Of a stretch of DNA of 64,000 bases, positions 24,956 through 32,258 are shown one piece after another. The stretch is from Cellulomonas fengjieae (GTDB lineage Bacteria > Actinomycetota > Actinomycetes > Actinomycetales > Cellulomonadaceae): contig NZ_CP074404.1 in the NCBI RefSeq assembly GCF_018388465.1, positions 310,001 through 374,000 of the forward strand, in the 5' to 3' direction. The stretch's first letter is position 1; the number at the start of each line of letters is the position of its first letter. Position numbers and translations under genes: made by a program. The notes beneath the pieces are model-generated. The model saw nothing but the letters and a program-made list of their open reading frames with translations, was not told where the DNA came from and ran no database searches.

Positions 24956-26278
24956 ATGCGCCTGCACCATGGCATGAGGCTCGCGGCCGTCGTCGCGGCG
25001 ACGGCCCTGCTCGCCACCGCGTGCTCGTCGGGGGACGACGGTGGTTCGGACGACACCGAGAGCGCCGGCGGGAAGGTCGAGCTGACGTTCTGGACCTGGG
25101 CGCCCGGGATGGACGAGGTCGCTGCGGCCTGGAACGCGGCCAACCCGGACATCCAGGTGACCGTCAACAAGCAGGACGGTGGCGACCCGGCGGTCACCAA
25201 GCTGCTGACCGCCATCAAGGCCGGCTCGGGAGCCCCGGACATCTTCCAGACCGAGTACCAGAAGATCCCCACGCTGGTCTCGTCGGACGCACTCCTGGAC
25301 ATCGCGGACGTCCTGCCCGAGGGCACGGCCGACCACTTCGCCGACGGCACCTGGGAGTCGGTGACCCTCGGCAGCGACGCCGTGTACGGCGTGCCGCAGG
25401 ACTCCGGCCCCATGGAGCTGTACTACCGGGCCGACATCTTCGAGCAGTACGGCCTGGAGGTCCCGACGACGTGGGAGCAGTACGCCCAGGTCGCCGAGCA
25501 GCTGCACACCGCCGACCCGACCAAGTACCTCGGCACCTTCTCCGCGACCGACGCCGGCTGGTTCACCGGCCTGGCGCAGCAGGCCGGCGCCTCGTGGTGG
25601 GGCATCGACGGTGATGCCTGGTCGGTCGAGATCGACGCCGAGCCGACGCAGAAGGTCGCGCAGTACTGGGGCGACCTGGTGGAGCGGGGCGTCATCGACA
25701 ACAAGCCGATGTACACCCCCGAGTGGAACGCGGCCCTCAACGACGGCACGCAGGCGGCCTGGGTCTCCGCGATCTGGGCGCCCGGGGTGCTGGAGGGCAA
25801 CGCCCCCGACACCGTGGGCAAGTGGGCCATGGCGCCGCTGCCGCAGTGGAACGAGGGTGACGAGGCCACCGGCAACTGGGGCGGCTCGGCGTCGTCCGTG
25901 ACGTCGCAGTCGAAGCACCCCGAGGAGGCCGCGGAGTTCATCGCCTGGATGAACACCAGCCAGGAGGGCGTCAACATCCTGGCCCAGGAGGGGGGTCTGT
26001 ACCCGGCCGACATCCCCGGTCAGGCCGAGGCGCTCGCGGCGCCGCCCGCGTTCTTCCCCAACCAGGCGGACTTCTACACCGTGGCGTCGCAGATCGCCGA
26101 GACGGTGCAGCCGTTCACCTACGGCCCGAACGTCAACGTCGCCTTCTCGGCGTACAACGACGAGTTCGCCAAGGCCGCGGAGTCCCGGAAGGCCTCGGCG
26201 TTCGTGGACGCGGTCGCCAAGATGCAGAGCACCACGCTCGGCGACCTCGAGAACGCCGGGTTCACCGTCACCGAGTGA
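24956..26278 (+). CDS. Sugar ABC transporter substrate-binding lipoprotein
   Basis: A 440-residue extracellular binding protein (family 1 type). The signal peptide ends in the lipobox LLATACSS, then comes an Asp/Ser linker and the binding fold starting VELTFWTWAPGMDEV. Internal features are DIFQTEYQKIPTL, a Trp-rich pocket (WWGIDGDAW, GNWGGSASS) and GLYPADIPG. By context it should capture galactan-derived oligosaccharides for the two permeases that follow. ATG 24956 has AAGGAGG just upstream. No ATPase gene is in the cluster, as in many actinobacterial sugar importers that share one MsiK/MsmX-type ATPase. Confidence 0.93.
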   Translation: MRLHHGMRLAAVVAATALLATACSSGDDGGSDDTESAGGKVELTFWTWAPGMDEVAAAWNAANPDIQVTVNKQDGGDPAVTKLLTAIKAGSGAPDIFQTEYQKIPTLVSSDALLDIADVLPEGTADHFADGTWESVTLGSDAVYGVPQDSGPMELYYRADIFEQYGLEVPTTWEQYAQVAEQLHTADPTKYLGTFSATDAGWFTGLAQQAGASWWGIDGDAWSVEIDAEPTQKVAQYWGDLVERGVIDNKPMYTPEWNAALNDGTQAAWVSAIWAPGVLEGNAPDTVGKWAMAPLPQWNEGDEATGNWGGSASSVTSQSKHPEEAAEFIAWMNTSQEGVNILAQEGGLYPADIPGQAEALAAPPAFFPNQADFYTVASQIAETVQPFTYGPNVNVAFSAYNDEFAKAAESRKASAFVDAVAKMQSTTLGDLENAGFTVTE

Positions 26279-26346
26279 CCCCACCCGCGGCCGCCCGTCG
26301 ATCCCCGGCGGGCGGCCGCGCGCACCCTCGATGGAGAGGAGAGGCT

Positions 26347-27276
26347 GTGACCACCGTCGCCGCCGTCCCGAAGAAGCGCACCGGGCGGGCCGCCCCGTAC
26401 GTGTACCTCGCCCCGGCGATGGTCCTGTTCACGCTGTTCCTCGCGCTGCCCATCGGGTACGCGTTCTACCTGAGCCTGCGCACGGTCAAGGTCAGCGGCC
26501 TGGGACTGGGCAAGGGCGCGCGCACCGAGGTCTGGGCCGGCCTCGACAACTACGCGCGTGCGCTCTCGTCTCCCGACTTCGTCGCCTCGGTCGGCCGGGT
26601 CGCCGTGTACGGCCTCGTCCTCGTGCCGACGATGCTCGGCCTCGCGCTGCTGTTCGCCCTGCTGCTCGACTCGCGCCGCACCCGCGCCACGGGGTTCTCG
26701 CGGACCTCGATCTTCCTGCCGTACGCGGTGCCCGCCGTGATCGCGTCGCTGCTGTGGGGCTTCCTCTACCTGCCGCGGGTGAGCCCGTTCTACTACGTGT
26801 TCGACCGGCTCGGGTGGGAGGTCCCCGACATCCTGGCGCCGGGCCTGGTGACGTTCGGGATCGCGAACATCGGCCTGTGGGGCGGGGTCGGCTTCAACAT
26901 GGTCGTCATCTACACCGCGCTCAAGGCGATCCCGACCGAGCTGTACGAGGCGGCGCGGCTGGACGGTGCCTCGGAGGTGGCGACCGCGCTGCGGATCAAG
27001 ATCCCGATCGTCATGCCGTCCCTGATCCTCACGTTCCTGTTCTCGATGATCGCGACCCTGCAGGTGTTCGCCGAGCCGATGACGCTGCGGCCCCTGACCA
27101 ACACGATCTCCACCACGTGGAGCCCGCTGATGCTCGTCTACCGCGACGCCTTCACGCGCGGCGACATCTACTCCGCCGCGGCGACGTCCGTGGTGATCGC
27201 CGTGGCCACGTTCGCGCTCTCGTTCGGCTTCCTGCGCCTGGTGCAGGGGCGTGCCTTCAGCCAGGAGAACAACTGA
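26347..27276 (+). CDS. Sugar ABC transporter permease, MalF type
   Basis: A 309-residue inner-membrane permease with six predicted helices. The first is APYVYLAPAMVLFTLFLALPIGY. The coupling loop EAARLDGASEVATALRIKIP carries the EAA motif that contacts the ATPase. GTG 26347 follows a GGAGAGGAG ribosome binding site, 68 bp after the binding-protein gene. The next permease starts one base after its stop. Confidence 0.93.
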   Translation: MTTVAAVPKKRTGRAAPYVYLAPAMVLFTLFLALPIGYAFYLSLRTVKVSGLGLGKGARTEVWAGLDNYARALSSPDFVASVGRVAVYGLVLVPTMLGLALLFALLLDSRRTRATGFSRTSIFLPYAVPAVIASLLWGFLYLPRVSPFYYVFDRLGWEVPDILAPGLVTFGIANIGLWGGVGFNMVVIYTALKAIPTELYEAARLDGASEVATALRIKIPIVMPSLILTFLFSMIATLQVFAEPMTLRPLTNTISTTWSPLMLVYRDAFTRGDIYSAAATSVVIAVATFALSFGFLRLVQGRAFSQENN

Positions 27277-27277
27277 C

Positions 27278-28180
27278 ATGGCCTCGACCCTGACCTCGTC
27301 GCCCGCGTCGGTGCGCCGCCCCGCCGGCCCGCCGGCACCGCGCCCGCGACGGGTGCGTCCGTCGGTCCTGTCCACCGCGGTGCTGCTCGTCGGCGCCGCC
27401 TACTGCCTGCTGCCCGTGGTCTGGGTGCTGACCGCCTCGTCGAAGAGCGCGGCCGAGCTGTTCACCACGTTCACGTTCGCACCCTCGACCCACCTGTGGG
27501 AGAACGTCCAGGACCTGTCCGCCTACCGCGGCGGCCTCTACTGGCGCTGGATGCTCAACACGGCGCTCTACGCGGGCGTCGGCGCCCTGCTGTCGACGGT
27601 GGTGTCCGCGATGGCGGGCTACGGCCTGGCCAAGTTCTCGTTCACCGGCAAGGAGCTCATCTTCAACATCATCCTGGCCGGGGTGCTGGTGCCGGGCGTC
27701 ATCCTGGCGATCCCGCAGTACCTGCTGCTGGCCGAGGTGGGGCTGACCAACACCTACTGGTCGGTGCTGCTGCCCAGCATCATCAGCCCGTACGGCATCT
27801 ACCTCGCGCGCATCTACGCCGCGTCGTCGGTGCCGGACGACATCGTCGAGGCGGCCCGCACCGACGGCGCCCGGGAGTGGCGGATCTTCACCGGGATCTC
27901 GGTGCCGATGATGGTGCCCGGCCTGGTCACCGTGTTCCTGTTCCAGTTCGTCGGCATCTGGAACAACTACATGCTGCCGTTCATCATGCTCGGCGACGAC
28001 AAGCTGTTCCCGATCACCGTCGGCCTGTCGGGCCTGCTCAACCAGGGGGCGTCGCAGCCCGCGATGTACACCTCGGTGATCACCGGGGCCCTGCTGTCGA
28101 TCATCCCGCTGGCCGCGCTGTTCCTGACGCTGCAGCGCTACTGGCAGGTCGACCTGGCCGCCGGTGCGGTCAAGGCCTGA
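27278..28180 (+). CDS. Sugar ABC transporter permease, MalG type
   Basis: A 300-residue permease that pairs with the preceding gene product. It has a cytosolic N-terminus rich in Pro and Arg, six helices, and the EAA loop EAARTDGAREWRIFTGISVPMM. ATG 27278 lies one base after the previous stop, so translation is coupled. The C-terminal region FLTLQRYWQVDLAAGAVKA is typical of this subfamily. Confidence 0.93.
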   Translation: MASTLTSSPASVRRPAGPPAPRPRRVRPSVLSTAVLLVGAAYCLLPVVWVLTASSKSAAELFTTFTFAPSTHLWENVQDLSAYRGGLYWRWMLNTALYAGVGALLSTVVSAMAGYGLAKFSFTGKELIFNIILAGVLVPGVILAIPQYLLLAEVGLTNTYWSVLLPSIISPYGIYLARIYAASSVPDDIVEAARTDGAREWRIFTGISVPMMVPGLVTVFLFQFVGIWNNYMLPFIMLGDDKLFPITVGLSGLLNQGASQPAMYTSVITGALLSIIPLAALFLTLQRYWQVDLAAGAVKA

Positions 28181-28198
28181 GCGTGCCGCCGGGCGCCC

Positions 28199-28204
28199 TA
28201 GAGT
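28199..28204 (+). promoter_or_regulatory. Possible leaderless -10 element (TAGAGT)
   Basis: TAGAGT lies 8 nt before the LacI-family start, with no Shine-Dalgarno. The regulator may thus also be made from its own transcript. Confidence 0.3.
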
Positions 28205-28212
28205 TCCGTTCG

Positions 28213-29229
28213 ATGGACCCCACCCCTCAGCCGCGCAGGCGCCCGACGATCCGTGACGTCGCCGCCGCCGCCGGCGTGTCCCGCGGCACGGTCTCGCGCG
28301 TGATCAACGGCGGGCACTGGGTGTCGCCGGAGGCGCTCGCCGCGGTCGAGGAGGCCATCCGCACCACGGGCTACTCGGCGAACCAGCACGCCCGCTCCCT
28401 GGTGACGGGTCGCTCCAACTCGGTCGCGTTCCTGCTCACCGAGCCGCAGCACCTGCTGTTCGAGGACCCCAACTTCTCGATCCTGCTGCGGGGCGCCGCG
28501 CAGGCGCTGGCCCTGCGCGGGATGCCGTTGCTGCTCATGGTCGCCGGCACCCCGGAGGAGCAGCGGCAGGTCTCGACGTACGTCGGCGCCGGGCACGTCG
28601 ACGGGGTGCTGGCCATCTCCTCGCACGCCGGCAACAAGCTGCTGGACGAGCTGGTCCGCCAGGGCATCCCGATGATCGCGTGCGGGATCCCCCTGGGCTA
28701 CGAGGGCAGCGTCGGCTACGTCGCCGCCGACGACCTGGCGGGGGGCCGCCGGATGACGCGCCACCTGCTCGAGCGCGGGCGCACCCGCGTCGCGACGATC
28801 ACCGGTCCGCTGGACACGCCGGGCGGCCGGCTGCGGCTCGAGGGGTACCGCCAGGAGCTCGGGGCCGCGTACGACGAGTCGCTCGTGGCGCACGGCGACT
28901 ACTCGCGCGACGGGGGAGCGGCCGCGATGCGCGTGCTCCTCGACCGGCGCCCCGACCTCGACGCGGTGTTCGTCGGCTCCGACCTCATGGCCGCCGGCGC
29001 CCTCCAGGTGCTGCGCGAGGCCGGCCGGTCGGTCCCCGGTGACGTGGCCGTCGGCGGGTTCGACGACTCCGGCCTGGCCGCGACCCTCGACCCACCGCTG
29101 AGCACCATGCGTCAGCCGCTGGAGCGGATCAGCGCGGAGATGGTCCGCCTGCTGATCGAGGTCATCGAGGGCGGCGAACCCGCCGCGATCACCCTCCCCA
29201 CGTCCCTGGTGGTCCGCGCCAGCACCTGA
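28213..29229 (+). CDS. LacI-family transcriptional regulator of the galactan locus
   Basis: A 338-residue repressor. The N-terminal helix-turn-helix is TIRDVAAAAGVSRGTVSRVI followed by the hinge helix NQHARSLVTGRSNSV. The periplasmic-binding-protein-like sensor domain (residues 65-338) contains VDGVLAISSHAGN, GRTRVATITGPLDTPGG and DAVFVGSDLMAAGAL. It presumably binds galactose or galacto-oligosaccharides and controls the divergent galactanase/galactosidase and transporter operons through the palindrome at 24873. It lies 32 bp after the second permease. Confidence 0.95.
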   Translation: MDPTPQPRRRPTIRDVAAAAGVSRGTVSRVINGGHWVSPEALAAVEEAIRTTGYSANQHARSLVTGRSNSVAFLLTEPQHLLFEDPNFSILLRGAAQALALRGMPLLLMVAGTPEEQRQVSTYVGAGHVDGVLAISSHAGNKLLDELVRQGIPMIACGIPLGYEGSVGYVAADDLAGGRRMTRHLLERGRTRVATITGPLDTPGGRLRLEGYRQELGAAYDESLVAHGDYSRDGGAAAMRVLLDRRPDLDAVFVGSDLMAAGALQVLREAGRSVPGDVAVGGFDDSGLAATLDPPLSTMRQPLERISAEMVRLLIEVIEGGEPAAITLPTSLVVRAST

Positions 29230-29240
29230 CGGCACGCGCT

Positions 29241-29306
29241 CGCGGTCGAGAACACCGTGGGTCGCGTTCTGGCCCGCCGGAGCGCGGCCCAGGTTGTTCT
29301 CGCGCG
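29241..29306. repeat. Imperfect inverted repeat, GAGAAC..GTGGG family
   Basis: Arms 29241-29261 and 29288-29306 share GAGAACAMCSTGGG (12 of 14) with their complements. It resembles the inverted repeat at 19104-19175. Its position after the LacI gene is compatible with termination. Confidence 0.5.
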
Positions 29307-29327
29307 GTTGCTGACAGACTCCCACCC

Positions 29328-30269
29328 ATGGCCGAGAAGCTGCTGCTGCTGGACACCGCCTCGCTGTACTTCCGGGCGTACTTCGGGGTCCCCGACTCCG
29401 TGAAGGCACCGGACGGGACACCGGTCAACGCCGTCCGCGGGCTGCTGGACATGATCGCCCGCCTGGTCACCGACCACCGCCCGACGCGGCTGGTCATGTG
29501 CTGGGACGACGACTGGCGCCCGCAGTTCCGCGTGGACGCGATCCCGTCGTACAAGGCGCACCGCGTCGCGGCCGAGGTGCCCGGTACGACGGGGGCCGAG
29601 GAGGTCCCGGACACCCTGGCCCCGCAGGTCCCGATCATCGTGGAGGTGCTCGCCGCCCTGGGGATCGCGCGGGTCGGCGTCCCGGGCTACGAGGCCGACG
29701 ACGTCATCGGCACCCTGGTCGCCCGCGAGGTCGCCAAGGCGCACCCGGCCCCGGTCGACGTCATCACGGGGGACCGGGACCTGTTCCAGCTGGTCGACGA
29801 CGCCGTCCCGGTGCGGGTGCTCTACACGATCCGCGGCATCAAGGACCTGCTGGCCGTCGACCAGTCGGTGCTGAAGGAGAAGTACGCCGTCGCGACGGGT
29901 GCCGGGTACGCCGACATGGCCGTGCTGCGCGGGGACCCGAGCGACGGGCTGCCCGGCGTCGCCGGGATCGGGGAGAAGACCGCGGCGCAGCTGGTGCACC
30001 GGTACGGCTCCCTCGACGGCATCCTCGCCGCGCGCGACGCCGGCGACCCGGGGCTGACGGCGACGCAGCGCAGGCGGCTGGTCGAGGCGGCGGACTACCT
30101 GGCGGTCGCGCCAGCCGTCGTCCGCGTGGCACCCGACGCGCCCGTCGGCGACGTCGACGACCGGCTGCCCGGCGTCGTCGCCGACGCCGACGCGCTGGTC
30201 TCACTGGCCCAGCGCTGGGGACTGACGTCCAGCGTGAAGCGCGTGGTGGACGCCCTCGCGCTCGGCTGA
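29328..30269 (+). CDS. 5'-3' exonuclease (PolA N-terminal-like FEN family)
   Basis: A 313-residue standalone flap/5'-3' exonuclease. The N-terminal domain has LLLLDTASLYFRAYFG (metal-binding Asp), MCWDDDWRPQFR, IPSYKAHR, GYEADDVIGTLV and VDVITGDRDLFQLVDD, which supply the acidic metal ligands. A helix-hairpin-helix region follows: LRGDPSDGLPGVAGIGEKTAAQLV. Such enzymes remove RNA primers and flaps during replication and repair. It is distinct from full-length DNA polymerase I. ATG 29328; no adjacent partner gene. Confidence 0.93.
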   Translation: MAEKLLLLDTASLYFRAYFGVPDSVKAPDGTPVNAVRGLLDMIARLVTDHRPTRLVMCWDDDWRPQFRVDAIPSYKAHRVAAEVPGTTGAEEVPDTLAPQVPIIVEVLAALGIARVGVPGYEADDVIGTLVAREVAKAHPAPVDVITGDRDLFQLVDDAVPVRVLYTIRGIKDLLAVDQSVLKEKYAVATGAGYADMAVLRGDPSDGLPGVAGIGEKTAAQLVHRYGSLDGILAARDAGDPGLTATQRRRLVEAADYLAVAPAVVRVAPDAPVGDVDDRLPGVVADADALVSLAQRWGLTSSVKRVVDALALG

Positions 30270-30367
30270 GCCCGCGGCGCGGCGGGCCAGGGCGCGGCCG
30301 CGCGGGTGCCGTCATCGGCGCCGCGGCGCTCGGTGCGCGCCTGCGCCTGCCGCGCGCGTGACCCGCG

Positions 30368-30883
30368 TCAGTCCTTCAGGAACACGTTGGGGCCAGCCTC
30401 GTGCCAGCCGGCCGGGGCGGGCTCTCCCGCGCTCAGCAGCATGAGCTCGTCGTCGACGGTCAGGTTCACCACGCCGTCGTCGGTGGGCGCGCACCCCGTC
30501 GAGGGCAGGTCGCCGGCGGGCACGGTCAGCACGCACAGCAGGTGGGTGCGGGAGACGCCGGCGTAGTAGCGCGCGTCGGCGGTCTGCGCGACGAGCCGCG
30601 TGCTGGCCGGATCGATCAACGTCCCCGCCACGTCGTCGGCGGCGACCACGTCCGCCGGACCCTGCGGGCGGCCGAACACGGCGAGGGTCGTCGCCGGATC
30701 GACCGCGACGACGTCGGCCGGCACCTGGGCGAGCCGCACCCAGACGACGCCGCCCGCGACGAGGGTCGCGGCGGCGACGAGTGCCAACCCCGTGAGCAGG
30801 CTCGAGCGACGGCGCGCGCCGCTCTCGTACCCGAACTCGGTGAAGGTCTCGGCGAAGAAGTCCGCGTCCTCGAACGTCGTCAT
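30368..30883 (-). CDS. Single-pass membrane protein, unknown function
   Basis: A 171-residue protein with a short acidic N-terminus (TTFEDADFFAETFTEFGYESG), one transmembrane helix (SLLTGLALVAAATLVAGGVVWV, residues 29-50) and an extracytoplasmic domain with two Cys (LLCVLTVPAG and STGCAPTDD). No family is recognised. It converges with the exonuclease gene and diverges from RNase HI. The 98-bp gap before the exonuclease end holds no strong hairpin. Confidence 0.65.
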   Translation of the reverse strand: MTTFEDADFFAETFTEFGYESGARRRSSLLTGLALVAAATLVAGGVVWVRLAQVPADVVAVDPATTLAVFGRPQGPADVVAADDVAGTLIDPASTRLVAQTADARYYAGVSRTHLLCVLTVPAGDLPSTGCAPTDDGVVNLTVDDELMLLSAGEPAPAGWHEAGPNVFLKD

Positions 30884-30997
30884 GTCGACACATCGGCGCG
30901 CGTCGCCGACGACGTGAGCGGGTGCACACCGGATGACTCCGTTCGGGCCAGCGCGACTGGTCGGGCAGGCACCCCCGGCGAGGCAGAATCAGGCCCC

Positions 30998-31576
30998 GTG
31001 ATCACGGTCAGCACGGACGGCTCCTGCCTGCGCAACCCGGGAGGGGCGATCGGGTGGGCGTGGGCCAACCACGACGGGACCAGCGCCAGCGGCGGCCACG
31101 CGTCCGGGACCAACCAGATCGCCGAGCTCATGGCCGTCCTGGAGGCGATCCGCTCGCACCCGGGCGACGAGCCGCTGGTCATCCAGGCCGACTCGCAGTA
31201 CGCGATCAAGTGCGCGTCGGTGTGGGTGCACAGCTGGAAGCGCAAGGGCTGGCGCACGGCGAGCGGCGGGCCGGTGCAGAACCTGGCCCTGATCCAGTCC
31301 ATCGACGCCGCGATCGCGCAGCGGTCCGGCGCGGTCACGTTCGTCTGGGTGCGCGGGCACCGCGGTGACCAGTTCAACGAGCGTGCGGACGAGCTCGCGG
31401 GCATCGCCGCGCGCGGCGTGCGCGACGGCGACCCGGCGCCCGCGAACGCCGCCCCCCTCGTCACCGCCCAGCCGACGCCGGCCGCGGAGCTGACCACGGC
31501 CGCCCAGCCGACGCCCGCCGCCCAGCCGACGCCCGCCCAGCCGACGCCGGCCGCGGAGCCCGACGTCCTGTTCTGA
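30998..31576 (+). CDS. rnhA: Ribonuclease HI with low-complexity tail
   Basis: A 192-residue RNase H that degrades RNA in RNA-DNA hybrids. The four catalytic acids are visible: Asp7 (STDGS), Glu43 (QIAELMAV), Asp65 (QADSQYA) and Asp131 (NERADELAG), with His121 in VRGHRGDQ. The basic helix KRKGWRTASGGPV is present. The last ~45 residues are Ala/Pro/Thr/Gln repeats not found in the core enzyme. The start is GTG 30998, consistent with the conserved N-terminal strand. Confidence 0.93.
   Translation: MITVSTDGSCLRNPGGAIGWAWANHDGTSASGGHASGTNQIAELMAVLEAIRSHPGDEPLVIQADSQYAIKCASVWVHSWKRKGWRTASGGPVQNLALIQSIDAAIAQRSGAVTFVWVRGHRGDQFNERADELAGIAARGVRDGDPAPANAAPLVTAQPTPAAELTTAAQPTPAAQPTPAQPTPAAEPDVLF
31468..31559 (+). 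repeat. Degenerate repeats encoding the RNase HI tail
   Basis: Several copies of CAGCCGACGCC with GCCGCC-type spacers encode Gln-Pro-Thr-Pro-Ala-Ala repeats at the C-terminus. Confidence 0.7.
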
Positions 31577-31635
31577 GTCGGGCCGCGGCTACCGTCGACG
31601 GTCGTCGTCGGCCGCCTCGGAGTGCGGGCCGACCG

Positions 31636-32148
31636 TCAGTGGTCGGTGGGCTGCGCCGCCGCCGCGAGGATCGCCGCGGCGCCGGAGGAGGCCTCGCGGA
31701 CGTACTGGCCGATCCAGCCGACCGGCGCGCTTCCCCAGACCTGCGCGACCGCGGCCAGGGGGAACACCACCAGGTCGTGGGTCGGGTGCGTGAGGACCAG
31801 CTCCGGGGAGGAGTCGTCGCGCGCGGAGCCCCACACGAGGCCCGGAACCTGCCGCGCGACGAGGTCGCCGACCGACACGCCGAACGCGTGCACCAGCGAC
31901 TCAGGGTCGGTGCGGTCGGTCGACTGCAGCCAGATGCCCTGGACGCGGTCGAACAGCTCCCCGAGGGTCGTGGTGTCGACCGTGCCGGCGCACAGGCCGG
32001 AGATGATCTCGCGGTGCTGCGCGGCCCACACCAGCTCGGCACTGTTCAGCGGCTCGACCTCGACGGAGCGGCCCTCGTCCGCCGGCGTGTGCGGCTGCGG
32101 CACCACCGACCCGTCGGTCGGTCTGGAGGCGCGAGAGAAAGGTCCCAT
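31636..32148 (-). CDS. DUF3806-domain protein, short form (170 aa)
   Basis: A 170-residue protein with the DUF3806 block: VWAAQHREIISGL, then HAFGVSVGDLVARQVPGLVW, then VVFPLAAVAQVWGSAPVGWIGQYV. It is a relative of the longer protein at 7991-8965. The ATG at 32148 is chosen; the upstream frame has only basic low-complexity sequence. No function can be given. It lies downstream of the subtilase gene in the same direction, beyond a terminator hairpin, and is therefore probably separate from it. Confidence 0.75.
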   Translation of the reverse strand: MGPFSRASRPTDGSVVPQPHTPADEGRSVEVEPLNSAELVWAAQHREIISGLCAGTVDTTTLGELFDRVQGIWLQSTDRTDPESLVHAFGVSVGDLVARQVPGLVWGSARDDSSPELVLTHPTHDLVVFPLAAVAQVWGSAPVGWIGQYVREASSGAAAILAAAAQPTDH

Positions 32149-32203
32149 GCCGTTACGTCGGCGCCGACGACCCCGCACTTGAACTCCCTTCCCACACCCG
32201 TGC

Positions 32204-32239
32204 GAGGGCCGCGCCGACCCGGAGGTCGACGCGGCCCTC
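32204..32239 (-). terminator. Terminator-like hairpin after the subtilase gene
   Basis: Perfect 10-bp arms GAGGGCCGCG / CGCGGCCCTC (32204-32213, 32230-32239) enclose a smaller stem CGACC/GGTCG. It starts 20 nt past the subtilase stop on the minus strand. Confidence 0.8.
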
Positions 32240-32258
32240 ACCGCCGGAGCCTGGTGGC

